DNA from: Pelagibaculum spongiae
GTDB taxonomy: Bacteria; Pseudomonadota; Gammaproteobacteria; Enterobacterales; Pelagibaculaceae
Direction: 5' to 3'
Assembly: GCF_003097315.1 (NCBI RefSeq)
Contig: NZ_QDDL01000005.1
Location: 124,001 to 188,000, forward strand
DNA: 64,000 nucleotides
Shown piece after piece: positions 46,206 through 55,193 of this stretch. Numbering within the stretch: position 1 is the first letter of the stretch; every line of letters starts with the position of its first letter. The position numbers and the translations under genes were made by a program. Under the pieces are notes generated by a model that did not search any database, was not told the DNA's origin, and was given only the letters and a program-made list of their open reading frames with translations.

Positions 46206-48010
46206 TGGTTTCTCGTATCATGGGAAGCCTTTTGGCTTCCCTTTTTTTCATTCTAATATTAGCTTCTTCTGCGCAAGCAAATTTTGATTTTTCAGAGAGC
46301 GAACTAGACAAAGTTTCTAATAGTCCTCAATGGAAAGCGTTGTTGCATCTTAGGAATAACCAGCTCCAAATTCACGACTCTAAATTTATATTATCATCAA
46401 ATGTATTTTCTCCCTTAAACGAGCTCAAAAAAACTATACATTTGCTTAAAAGTCAGCCTGAATATAGATGTAGGTTTACTGGAAGAGATTATTTTTTAAA
46501 CCAGACATTTCCTAATAGATGGCCGATAAATAAAGAGCTTTGCCCTAGCTATGTTGAATTTAAAAATAAGGCTCCTGCTGATGACATTAGTATCATTTTT
46601 GCTTCAGAAAATTTGACCCAGCCTAGCAGTATAATGGGACATACCATGATGTCATTAGAGGGCATTAATGAACAAGGGTTTCAGGTCGACCATGCTATTT
46701 CTTTTTTCACAGATATTGATACAAAAGATTTTACAAAATTTTTATGGGGTTCTTTAGTTTCAGGAAAAAAAGGCTATTTTACTAACCAACCTTTTTCTGA
46801 AGTTCAAAAGCACTACTCAATCTACGAACAGAGAAACTTATGGAAATTTTATTTAAATTTTTCTACAGAACAAAAAATCCTTATCCATAGACATTTATGG
46901 GAATTAAAACAATCTAAAATAGATTACTTATTTGATCGGCATAATTGTGCAACAATTATTCAAGATATCTTAGCGGTAGCTTATCCTGAAATTGACAATG
47001 GCGACTTATGGGTTAGTCCGATTGATGTAGCAAAATCCGCTGATAGAAATGGGTTAATAAAACATAAAAAACTATATCCATCAAGTAAATGGAAAGTTCG
47101 TTTTTTAGAAGAATTCACGACGAATACGAATCAGAATAAAGTTTTAAAATGGTTAGATAATCCAGATAATTCTCTGTCAATGTCAACGATTGGACAAGAT
47201 TACGTTACAAAAGAATTAGCCAGATCAGTAAATCGTTTCCAGTTTGAAAGCGAACAAATTTCTATTGATAAATGGAAATATAGAAATAATAATTTAAATT
47301 TTTCAGATAATGATGACGAAAAATTGATTGATATCTCACGGTATCGCTCTCCTCTAGAAGTCCCTGACGATGTTCAGCTTGGTTTCGGTTGGAGAAAAGA
47401 TGCTGAGGGCCATTGGTTAACTGCAAGATGGCTTCCTGCATCACATAGAATCTCAGATAATAATCGCCAATATTTTAGTGAAAATGAACTGAAAATTCTT
47501 GAATTTGAATTATCTATAAATCCTGCTAAAGAAAAACTAAGACTTGATCAGCTACAGATCTATTCTGTAAAAGCATTGAATCCTTATAGCCGGTTTTCTG
47601 GAGGGATTTCTGGTCAGTTTTCCTTTGGTTTCCAACAAATATATACAGACGATCTGACGAGTTCTCTGGGATTCGATCTTAATGGTGGCGTTGGATTAGC
47701 TAGAAAATTTGGCAGAGATATTGGTAGCTACTTTATGTTATCAGCGGGTACAAACCTTCAGTTTGATGAGCAAAATTTATATATCGAACCTGAAATTGGT
47801 TTTTTTGTTTATGAGGTTTTCGATATGAAAACTAATTTTTCATTTAAACGGAAATATCAGTCTGGTGAACGAGTCTATAACTCAATTAATGTGAATCAAT
47901 CTATTTGGCGTGGCGATAATTCAAAATCAATAGCATTTACATACGATAAAAAATTCAATAGCACAATTGGCAATGAGATTTTTTCTATTGAGCTAACTAC
48001 GTTTTTTTGA
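46205..48010 (+). CDS. DUF4105-family (Lnb-like) periplasmic protein with beta-rich C-terminus
   Basis: A 601-residue protein with a signal peptide (about 1-25, cleavage at AQA). The N-terminal half resembles the DUF4105/Lnb periplasmic domain: FASENLTQPSSIMGHTMMSL and RHNCATIIQDIL, where the Cys after Asn is the conserved residue of the family. From about 370 the sequence becomes beta-rich (FSFGFQQIYTDDLTSSLGFD, LEFELSI) and ends in TTFF, like an outer-membrane barrel. AT-rich relative to its neighbours. Coupled to the lipoprotein gene before it; a terminator follows. Function is unknown; the fold suggests a cysteine hydrolase. Confidence 0.8.
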   Translation: MVSRIMGSLLASLFFILILASSAQANFDFSESELDKVSNSPQWKALLHLRNNQLQIHDSKFILSSNVFSPLNELKKTIHLLKSQPEYRCRFTGRDYFLNQTFPNRWPINKELCPSYVEFKNKAPADDISIIFASENLTQPSSIMGHTMMSLEGINEQGFQVDHAISFFTDIDTKDFTKFLWGSLVSGKKGYFTNQPFSEVQKHYSIYEQRNLWKFYLNFSTEQKILIHRHLWELKQSKIDYLFDRHNCATIIQDILAVAYPEIDNGDLWVSPIDVAKSADRNGLIKHKKLYPSSKWKVRFLEEFTTNTNQNKVLKWLDNPDNSLSMSTIGQDYVTKELARSVNRFQFESEQISIDKWKYRNNNLNFSDNDDEKLIDISRYRSPLEVPDDVQLGFGWRKDAEGHWLTARWLPASHRISDNNRQYFSENELKILEFELSINPAKEKLRLDQLQIYSVKALNPYSRFSGGISGQFSFGFQQIYTDDLTSSLGFDLNGGVGLARKFGRDIGSYFMLSAGTNLQFDEQNLYIEPEIGFFVYEVFDMKTNFSFKRKYQSGERVYNSINVNQSIWRGDNSKSIAFTYDKKFNSTIGNEIFSIELTTFF

Positions 48011-48020
48011 TGGCTATAAA

Positions 48021-48048
48021 TAGCAGAGGTTCATACCTCTGCTATTTT
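48021..48048. terminator. Bidirectional terminator between convergent genes
   Basis: TAGCAGAGGT at 48021-48030 pairs with ACCTCTGCTA at 48035-48044, followed by TTTT on the plus strand and, on the minus strand, by TTTATAG. It separates the DUF4105 gene from the convergent SPOR gene. Confidence 0.8.
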
Positions 48049-48131
48049 AATAATTTATTTTAGTTTCCGATTCAATTACTCACATCTTCTGTGGCACGTA
48101 ATTCTATACCACATAGCGCTAGCTATCGTGA

Positions 48132-48887
48132 TCAACCATCTTTTTTAGCACGCAGTACAATGGTGTTATTAATTTTTTTTCGTTGCAACTGGTGGCGAAT
48201 TTTATCGACTTGGCGTTTGCTCTGCCATGGGCCAAGCCGTACCCGGTACCATAAATTACCCTTGTTGCTTGATTCGCTGATCCAGGCTTCTTTGCCTAGT
48301 AAAGCTAGCTTGGCAATCATTGCATCTGCGTCATTGCGCTGCTTGAAAGATGCAATTTGCAGGGTGTATTCATAGCTGGCGCGTGGGGCTACTTTAGGTT
48401 GGGGAACTTCCACTTCCATTTTTGGCAGCTCGGTATAAAACTCAAACTCAGGTTCTTTAGGTTCAGCTTTGATTGTCTTGGCTGGTGGTTCTTTTTTATC
48501 CGCTGCTGGCTTGGCAGGTTCTTTTTTAGCAGGCGATGTTTTTACTGGGGACTTTTTAGCAGATGCAGTTTGCTTAGATGATGTGTTGTTATTTGCCTGA
48601 GCAGGTGCAGTGTCGGTGTTTTCACCTAGCCACATTAAAACGGCACCAAAGCTGCCTAAAAGAATTAAAATACAACCAATTAGCAATATTTTTTTACTAA
48701 AACCATTCGTTTGGCTGTTTTTTCTTCTATTTGATGTTGTGCGATTAGAGGCAGTACGAGTTGATGTTTTTCGGGCTGCTGGCTTTCTTGAAGAGAGGCG
48801 ACCTGAACCACCGGGATCAGATTTCCCTCGGCTGGCTGCTGGTTTTTTGCGTTTACTCGCAGGTGTTTTAGCAAAATCCCGTGGCAT
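48132..48887 (-). CDS. SPOR-domain protein, FtsN-like
   Basis: A 251-residue bitopic membrane protein. The cytoplasmic N-terminus (1-65) is very basic, a transmembrane segment follows (about 66-87, KILLIGCILILLGSFGAVLM), then a Lys/Pro/Ala-rich periplasmic linker and a C-terminal SPOR domain (about 165-245, YTLQIASFKQRNDADAMIAKLALLG) that binds denuded glycan strands at the septum. This layout fits FtsN, which triggers cell division. In many gammaproteobacteria argS lies between priA and this gene; here it is missing. Confidence 0.88.
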   Translation of the reverse strand: MPRDFAKTPASKRKKPAASRGKSDPGGSGRLSSRKPAARKTSTRTASNRTTSNRRKNSQTNGFSKKILLIGCILILLGSFGAVLMWLGENTDTAPAQANNNTSSKQTASAKKSPVKTSPAKKEPAKPAADKKEPPAKTIKAEPKEPEFEFYTELPKMEVEVPQPKVAPRASYEYTLQIASFKQRNDADAMIAKLALLGKEAWISESSNKGNLWYRVRLGPWQSKRQVDKIRHQLQRKKINNTIVLRAKKDG

Positions 48888-49106
48888 AAATATTGTATTT
48901 CCGTTTCGCTTCTGTCTTGAGCTAGTGTTTTGGGTTCGAACGCAAATGTTAGTACTGCTAATTTGGCTCGGAGTTCATTTCAGTATGAGCTGTAATTCTG
49001 AAAATCTCTGCTTGGGAAGACCGCAAGACAAACTCATATGTGATAAGCAATCATTATCAGCTTGCTGAATTTTGGTGCAAGTGCCAAATGAATAAAAGCT
49101 GACATT

Positions 49107-51431
49107 TTAATATAAATCTTGCGGATCAATATCAATTGACCAGCGATAGCGGCTATTGGCTGGTTGCAACCAAGGTTGGTTCAGTAAAATAGCCATCGCC
49201 TGATGCAGACTACGTCGGTCATCTGCCTGTATCAATAGTTGTTGCCGGTATCGGTTGGCCCGTTTTTCCATGGGCGCAGCTAAAGGCCCCATTTGCATTA
49301 AACTGCCACTGGAAATTTGCTTTAGGCAGTCTGCCATTGGTTGTAATATTTTTTTTGCTGAATCGGCGTTAATTGCTTCGGCGCGTAGCATTGCCATATG
49401 ACTAAATGGCGGCAAAAGAGCCTGTTCTCTTAATTCCAGCTCTTGCTGTGCCCAACTGTTATAGCCCTGTTTCAGCAAACCTTGTAATTGAGGGTGCTCC
49501 GGTTGGCGACTTTGCAGGCAAACTTCACCGGCGAGCTCGCCTCGGCCAGCTCGCCCGGCAACTTGAGTGACCAACTGTGCTAGTTTTTCTCCGGCTCTAA
49601 AATCACCACTGAAAAAAGCCCCGTCCACATCAAGAATGCCGACCAAAGTCACTTTGGGAAAATGATGGCCCTTGGCCAGCATTTGCGTTCCCAGCAAAAT
49701 CATCGGTTCACCGGCATTAATTTGTTGCAGAATTTTATCGAGGCTGCCTTTTTTTCGGGTTGAATCTCGATCAACTCGAAGCACTGGCCAGTCATCGAAT
49801 GTTTGAGCCAGTTCTTGTTCTAATCGTTCAGTGCCCAAGCCAACTGGCACCATATTTTCACTTTTACAGTCGGGGCAGGTTTCTGGCAAACGCCGTTGAT
49901 TATCACAATGATGACAATGCAGCCGGTGCGGATTTTGGTGCAGTGCCATTTTTGCATCGCAACTGGGGCATTGAGCTAGCCAGCCGCAGTCATGGCACAT
50001 TAACACTGGCGAGAAACCACGGCGATTGAGAAACAATAAAACCTGTTGATTACTTTCCAGCGTGCGGCGAATTTTATCGCGCATGGTTGGGCTTAAACCT
50101 GCGTTCAAATGACAGCTGCGAATGTCGAGCAAAATCTTGGTCGGTTCTTTGGCGTCACTGGCGCGATGGGTCAGCTTGAGCAGCTGATAGCGATCGGTAT
50201 TGGCGTTGTGCAAGCTCTCTAATGCTGGCGTTGCACTACCTAATACTACGGGCACTTTTTCCATTCGAGCTCGAACGACTGCTAGGTCTCGGGCGTGATA
50301 GCGAAAGCCTTCCATCTGCTTGTAAGAATTGTCGTGTTCTTCATCGACAATAATCAGCCCCGGTGACTGCATCGGCGTGAAAATCGCCGAACGGGTGCCG
50401 ATGATTACTGCCGCTTCGCCATTGCTGGCGGCTTGCCAGGCTCGAAGTCGAGCGGTGTCGGTTAACCCGGAATGTAAAACAACCACCGGCTGACGAAATC
50501 GGGCGCGGAAACGTTGCAAGGTTTGCGGTGTTAAGCCAATTTCTGGCACCAGCACTAAAGCTTGCTTGCCTTGAGCAACCACGGTTTCGATTGCTTGCAG
50601 ATACACTTCTGTTTTACCGCTGCCAGTAACACCTTCAAGTAAAAAAGCGGCGAAGTGACCTTTATCTTTATCTTCTGATTGGGTTTTAGCGTTAATGCTG
50701 TCGACGGCGAATTGCTGCTCTTCACTGAGCGTGAGTGCGCTTGATGGCGCTTCCTCGGGAAGATCTAATGCAGCGGGTCTTTCGATCGATTCAATCCAGC
50801 CTTTTTCTTCTAGAGCTAGTAATGGCTGACGAGACTGACCTGCTGGCCGAAGCAGTTGTTCGTCGATGGTTTGGCTGACTGGCGAGTCGGGTTGCTCTTG
50901 CTGCATGAGGTTGTGCAGCTGCTGCATGACTTCCAGCTGTTTTTTGGCGCGTTTTACCACATTCAATGAGACTTTTTTGCCACGCTCAGTCAGTTGCCAG
51001 TGGATGGTTTGTGGTAACTGATTGGGTTGACCTTTACGTAACAGAATCGGTAAAGCATGAAACAGCACATCACCTGCTGGGTGGTGATAATAATTAGCGG
51101 CCCATAAGCATAATCGCTGCAATGAATCAGTCATGGCTGGCTGACTGTCGATCAATTGAGCAAATTTGAGTTTTTCTGGCGGGCAGTCAGTGGAATCGGG
51201 CAGGGCAGTGATAATGCCGGTGCGCTTGCCTCGGCCAAAAGGAGCCAATACTCGAAGACCTATCAATTTAACTTGATGGGGAGTTGCCGCTGAATCATCA
51301 ATACTGGCCTGACTAGCAGATAGCAGCGGGTCTCCGTTAAGTACCGGATCTAATTGAGTGTCTAATAGATAGTCGAAGTGTTGCCGAAGCGGCCCAGGCA
51401 GAAGGACGCGAATCAGTTGGTGTTTCAGCAT
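49107..51431 (-). CDS. priA: Primosomal protein N' (replication restart helicase PriA)
   Basis: A 774-residue superfamily-2 helicase. Walker A GVTGSGKTEVYL lies near residue 270, the DEEH box (IIVDEEHDNSYKQ) near 360, and motif VI VAGRAGRG near 630. Eight zinc-binding cysteines lie around 475-530 (CHDCGWLAQCPSCD, HCHHCD, CPDC). It reloads the replisome at stalled forks. Length is normal (732 in E. coli). Confidence 0.98.
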   Translation of the reverse strand: MLKHQLIRVLLPGPLRQHFDYLLDTQLDPVLNGDPLLSASQASIDDSAATPHQVKLIGLRVLAPFGRGKRTGIITALPDSTDCPPEKLKFAQLIDSQPAMTDSLQRLCLWAANYYHHPAGDVLFHALPILLRKGQPNQLPQTIHWQLTERGKKVSLNVVKRAKKQLEVMQQLHNLMQQEQPDSPVSQTIDEQLLRPAGQSRQPLLALEEKGWIESIERPAALDLPEEAPSSALTLSEEQQFAVDSINAKTQSEDKDKGHFAAFLLEGVTGSGKTEVYLQAIETVVAQGKQALVLVPEIGLTPQTLQRFRARFRQPVVVLHSGLTDTARLRAWQAASNGEAAVIIGTRSAIFTPMQSPGLIIVDEEHDNSYKQMEGFRYHARDLAVVRARMEKVPVVLGSATPALESLHNANTDRYQLLKLTHRASDAKEPTKILLDIRSCHLNAGLSPTMRDKIRRTLESNQQVLLFLNRRGFSPVLMCHDCGWLAQCPSCDAKMALHQNPHRLHCHHCDNQRRLPETCPDCKSENMVPVGLGTERLEQELAQTFDDWPVLRVDRDSTRKKGSLDKILQQINAGEPMILLGTQMLAKGHHFPKVTLVGILDVDGAFFSGDFRAGEKLAQLVTQVAGRAGRGELAGEVCLQSRQPEHPQLQGLLKQGYNSWAQQELELREQALLPPFSHMAMLRAEAINADSAKKILQPMADCLKQISSGSLMQMGPLAAPMEKRANRYRQQLLIQADDRRSLHQAMAILLNQPWLQPANSRYRWSIDIDPQDLY

Positions 51432-51543
51432 CGTGTCAGTCTACTGTTTTTTTACAACCTGTTAACACTAAAGTGATCAGACAAAGTCCGCTTAGCGTTA
51501 ACAGGTCGATGGGGCAAATCCAATCAAAGTGAAAGCAGTTGAA

Positions 51544-52104
51544 TTACAGGCCTTCAGGCCAAACAAAGCCTTTGGCGGCCAACTCTTCACGAGAAAGGGC
51601 TTCCAGTTCGTGGGGCAGTACAATCCAGTCATTTGATCCGAAAGTGCGCTGATAAAAATCAGGCAACATATCGACCAAATTGTTCTCTGGTTTGTAGTAA
51701 AGCGCTGCAGTCATTACATGTGCTTCATCACAATCAATTTCATTGATCACTTTTTCGTAAACCGCTTTAAAGGTCTTACCGCGATCAAAAATATCATCAA
51801 CAATCAGCAACCGGCTATCTGGGTTCATGCGTGCTGCTAATGATTTAAGATTCTCTACTCGCACTTCTTCATCGGCTTCAAATACACCGGTGTAAGACTG
51901 AGCATGGATCGTCGTGAAAGCTTTTGGTTTGCCTGACAGTAAGGCAAACACTTCTTGCATATAGATTGAGATTTGCGCACCGCCGCGGGTAATACCGGCG
52001 ATCACATCAAAATCGTGCCCTTCTTTAAAAATGTTGCTAGCTAGCTGCCAGCAATCGCGCTCAAGCTGCAAAGCGTCAATGAAGATTTTGTCGGTCTGGC
52101 TCAT
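51544..52104 (-). CDS. Phosphoribosyltransferase, hypoxanthine-guanine type
   Basis: A 186-residue type I PRTase. GITRGGAQISIYM occupies the first loop and LLIVDDIFDRGKTFKAV is the PRPP-binding signature near residue 113. It resembles the group annotated as hypoxanthine-guanine phosphoribosyltransferase in marine gammaproteobacteria. I chose the ATG at 52104, with GAGG 5 bases upstream, rather than a longer frame to 52227 that would cover a hairpin in the leader. The exact base used is not provable from sequence. Confidence 0.85.
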   Translation of the reverse strand: MSQTDKIFIDALQLERDCWQLASNIFKEGHDFDVIAGITRGGAQISIYMQEVFALLSGKPKAFTTIHAQSYTGVFEADEEVRVENLKSLAARMNPDSRLLIVDDIFDRGKTFKAVYEKVINEIDCDEAHVMTAALYYKPENNLVDMLPDFYQRTFGSNDWIVLPHELEALSREELAAKGFVWPEGL

Positions 52105-52171
52105 ATCAACCTCTTCGGAATAACCAGTGGGATCATAATGAAAAACTCGCCTTGCGGGCCTGATTTCACAA

Positions 52172-52207
52172 AAGGCTCCCTGCACAAAAAATTGCATAGG
52201 GAGCCTT
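52172..52207 (-). promoter_or_regulatory. Strong leader hairpin upstream of the phosphoribosyltransferase
   Basis: AAGGCTCCCT at 52172-52181 pairs with AGGGAGCCTT at 52198-52207, with an inner GCA/TGC stem. On the minus strand it is followed by TTTTG, like a weak terminator, 68 bases before the gene start. This could be an attenuator or a protective 5' structure, or the terminator of an upstream short transcript. No known riboswitch class is recognised. Confidence 0.5.
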
Positions 52208-52340
52208 CTATACCGAAACCATTCCAAGATGTGTGCTCAGGGATCCCCAAGGGCTGGTTTATAAACGTTTTATGCTTCGTTATTGATTTTGAAAAGGGAA
52301 AATACCATTCGCTTCAATCAATGCCTTGCCTGAAACATTT

Positions 52341-52384
52341 CTAATTCCAGCTGAACCTTACACCTTGGAATAGCTTGGGTATAA
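52341..52384. repeat. Partial copy of the palindromic repeat
   Basis: AATTCCAGCTGAA near 52343 and TAGCTTGGGTATAA near 52371 match parts of the repeat arms seen at 34386-34442 and 53071-53153. It lies in the gap between the phosphoribosyltransferase and rpmE, which otherwise holds their divergent promoters. Confidence 0.5.
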
Positions 52385-52537
52385 GCAGGGATGGTAGCAG
52401 GCAAATATTTTAGAGCAATGACTCAGTTCGCTTTGAATCTAATCTAATCGGATCAGTTTTCGATAACAAGTCTGGCAACTGTTTGTTGTATATTGACTTT
52501 CGTCGTTTTTTTTCGACAACTTGTTGTTTGAATTTGC

Positions 52538-52566
52538 TTGTAGTTGCACTGCGACTTGGATATTAT
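52538..52566 (+). promoter_or_regulatory. Probable sigma-70 promoter of rpmE
   Basis: TTGTAG at 52538-52543 and TATTAT at 52561-52566 with a 17-base spacer. The resulting leader of about 105 bases before rpmE could fold (near 52600-52650) and might carry an autoregulatory element, but this is inference. Confidence 0.5.
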
Positions 52567-52678
52567 GCCCGCCTCGCGTGGTGCCTGACACATTTTACCC
52601 TGCTTGCCAGCAACTGCTGAAGTGGTGGTAACCAACGTGATCAGGTGGCGACGTATATCATCACACTGAGGTTTTACC

Positions 52679-52879
52679 ATGAAAGCTGATATCCATCCTA
52701 GCTACGCTGAAATTAGCGTAACTTGCTCTTGCGGCAACAAATTCCAAACCAACTCTACTGGTAAGGACCTGACTCTGGACGTATGTTCCAAGTGTCACCC
52801 TTTCTATACTGGTAAGCAGAAAGTTATGGACACTGGTGGACGTATCGACCGTTTCCGTCAGCGTTACGCGAAGAAGTAA
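52679..52879 (+). CDS. rpmE: 50S ribosomal protein L31
   Basis: A 66-residue protein, [20 protein letters not shown], with the zinc-binding cysteines of the C-plus form of bL31: C16 and C18 in CSC, then C36 and C39 in CSKC. It includes HPFYTGKQK and ends RFRQRYAKK. The four cysteines mean it holds zinc. TGAGG precedes the ATG by 7 bases. A hairpin terminator follows. Confidence 0.97.
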   Translation: MKADIHPSYAEISVTCSCGNKFQTNSTGKDLTLDVCSKCHPFYTGKQKVMDTGGRIDRFRQRYAKK

Positions 52880-52888
52880 TCAGATTTC

Positions 52889-52920
52889 GGGCAGACGATT
52901 TTCTCGTCTGCCCAATCTTA
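52889..52920 (+). terminator. Terminator after rpmE
   Basis: GGGCAGACGA at 52889-52898 pairs perfectly with TCGTCTGCCC at 52904-52913 around a 5-base loop. The tail is only moderately T-rich. Confidence 0.75.
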
Positions 52921-53070
52921 TTGTTCAGAATAACTTTCCTTCTCCTTGTTTTAATCCCTCTCGATACCAGTCAATTTCTGCTGATTTTATTTTCGGCTCT
53001 ATTTTCTCACTCAGTTTCTGACAGCTTTCCTTTTATTGATTTTTTGTTAGCTAATTATTAGTGCTTTTCA

Positions 53071-53153
53071 ATTCCAGTATCTGAAACTAACAAACAATGA
53101 CGGTCTGGTCATAATTCTTATATTGGATCTATCTTGAAGTGGCTTGGGTATAA
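53071..53153. repeat. Intergenic repeat sequences before malic enzyme
   Basis: ATTCCAGTATCTGAAA (53071-53086) is identical to a stretch at 3848-3863 in the dnaA-rpmH gap. TCTTGAAGTGGCTTGGGTAT (53132-53151) matches the right arm of the palindrome at 34423-34442. The rest of the 516-bp gap (52880-53395) holds the rpmE terminator and, presumably, the malic enzyme promoter; nothing else is seen. Confidence 0.55.
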
Positions 53154-53395
53154 GGCTCGCTACATCAACACCGGGTAAGTGTGTTTGTTTTACTATGCGT
53201 GCCCGAATCTCTCTGATTGATCAAGCTGTTAATACAGCAGTTAATGGGAATAAATCGAGTTTTGTTCTCTCAAACACTGGTCAGTAGTTAACAATTTGTT
53301 TATTCTGCTAATCCTTTTTATCTACTGTTTTGCTGCCTATCTCTAGGTTGCTGACAGCAGTAAAGCTAGTGCAGAAGAAGTAACTGGAAAGCATC

Positions 53396-54661
53396 ATGTC
53401 CAACGACCAAAAAAAAGCAGCACTGGATTATCACGAGCTGCCACGCCCCGGAAAAATTAGCGTAGAAATCACCAAATCCACTACCACTCAGCATGATCTG
53501 GCCATGGCCTACAGCCCGGGTGTCGCAGAACCTGTCCGAGCAATTGCAGAAGATCCAGAAAATGCCTATCGCTTCACCAGCAAGGGTAATCTGGTCGGTG
53601 TGATTACCGATGGCACAGCCATTTTGGGCTTGGGCAATCTTGGCGCGCTGGCGTCGAAACCTGTAATGGAAGGCAAGGGTGTTCTGTTCAAGAAATTTGC
53701 TGGAATTGATGTATTTGATATCGAAGTGAATTCAGAAAGCTCTCAAGCCTTTATTGAAACTGTGGTTCGCATGGCACCTACTTTCGGTGGCATCAACCTA
53801 GAAGACATTAAAGGACCTGAGTGTTTCGAGATTGAACAAGCGATTGCCAGCAAGCTCGATATTCCAGTATTTCATGATGACCAACACGGTACCGCGATTA
53901 TTATTTCTGCCGGACTGCTCAATGCGCTAGAAGTCCAGAAAAAACAATTGTCTGACTGTAAAATTGTCATTGTAGGTGCTGGTGCTGCTGGCATTGCTGC
54001 CGGGCATTTATTGCGCGCGCTGGGCATGCCTAAACAGAATTTATTGATGGTTGATTCTCGTGGTGTGATTCACTCTGGTCGAAGTGATCTGAACGCTTAC
54101 AAGCATGCTTTTGCTGTGGACAGTGAATGCCGCACGCTAGCAGATGCCATGAAAGATGCCGATGTATTTATTGGAGTCTCTGGGCCAAATATTCTTAAGG
54201 CTGAAATGCTGGCCAGCATGGCTGATCGTCCGGTGGTGTTTGCATTGTCAAACCCGGATCCTGAAATTAGCCCTGAGTTGGCGCATCAGACCCGTGATGA
54301 TTTGATTATGGCGACTGGCAGAAGCGATTATCCCAACCAGGTGAATAACGTTTTATGTTTCCCATTTTTGTTCCGCGGCGCTTTAGATGTTCGTGCCAGC
54401 AAAATAAACCGGGAAATGCAGATTGCTGCAGTACATGCGATTCGTAATCTGGCAAAAGAAGAAGTACCCGCGGAAGTGCTGCAGGCTTATGGTGTTGAGA
54501 AAATGGAATTTGGCCGGGATTATATTATTCCAACCCCATTGGATTTACGCCTAATCGATGTGGTTTCTCCTGCGGTTGCTCAGGCTGCTATTGATACCGG
54601 TGTTGCCCAGTTAGATTACCCTTACAGCCAGTTCCCGCCTTCGCATATTTTCTGTCGTTAA
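53396..54661 (+). CDS. Malic enzyme, short form
   Basis: A 421-residue enzyme with [39 protein letters not shown] split over the substrate domain, the metal-binding [10 protein letters not shown], and the nucleotide-binding [10 protein letters not shown]. It converts malate to pyruvate and CO2. It lacks the C-terminal phosphotransacetylase-like part of MaeB, so it is the short form. The choice between NAD and NADP cannot be made safely from sequence. Confidence 0.94.
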   Translation: MSNDQKKAALDYHELPRPGKISVEITKSTTTQHDLAMAYSPGVAEPVRAIAEDPENAYRFTSKGNLVGVITDGTAILGLGNLGALASKPVMEGKGVLFKKFAGIDVFDIEVNSESSQAFIETVVRMAPTFGGINLEDIKGPECFEIEQAIASKLDIPVFHDDQHGTAIIISAGLLNALEVQKKQLSDCKIVIVGAGAAGIAAGHLLRALGMPKQNLLMVDSRGVIHSGRSDLNAYKHAFAVDSECRTLADAMKDADVFIGVSGPNILKAEMLASMADRPVVFALSNPDPEISPELAHQTRDDLIMATGRSDYPNQVNNVLCFPFLFRGALDVRASKINREMQIAAVHAIRNLAKEEVPAEVLQAYGVEKMEFGRDYIIPTPLDLRLIDVVSPAVAQAAIDTGVAQLDYPYSQFPPSHIFCR

Positions 54662-54677
54662 TCGTCAGATAATTAAA

Positions 54678-54707
54678 AACCGGAGCCATTGGGTTCCGGT
54701 TTTTTTA
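54678..54707 (+). terminator. Rho-independent terminator after malic enzyme
   Basis: AACCGGA at 54678-54684 pairs with TCCGGTT at 54695-54701, followed by a T-run to about 54706. Confidence 0.9.
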
Positions 54708-55193
54708 TAAAAATTTACATTTTTAAATGATTAATCAATTTTAACAATTTATTATTGTTGGCTGCTGGCTTTGGATTCTAAGCTTTAAATACTTTTATCT
54801 ATAAATATTTATAGATTTATTTAATGCTGATTTTATTGATTTTAAATAGAGAAAATTGAAAGAGATTGTTGGCCGAGCAAACCTTTTGCGAGTGCCCAGC
54901 CAATAATTAAACTAACCGCCTGAACCACCTTGAGAAGGGTGAGCGTAATAGCAGTTTTGAGCGGTTCGTTCACTGGCGGTTAGTCGATAACAAGCTGGAA
55001 GAGATTGGCTGGCAATTGGCTGACCATTTTCATCTGCTGTCCAGTGGATGATATGCCCGCTTAGTGCGGTTTGTTGAGGGCCAGGTTGACCATTAAAATG
55101 CTGGGCCAAGCTTTGGCTGTTAATTGCTGGGCCTGAACCGCCGCCGGCAGAACTGCCATTGGCAAAAACAGAGCTGCTAATGGTTAATGCTAC

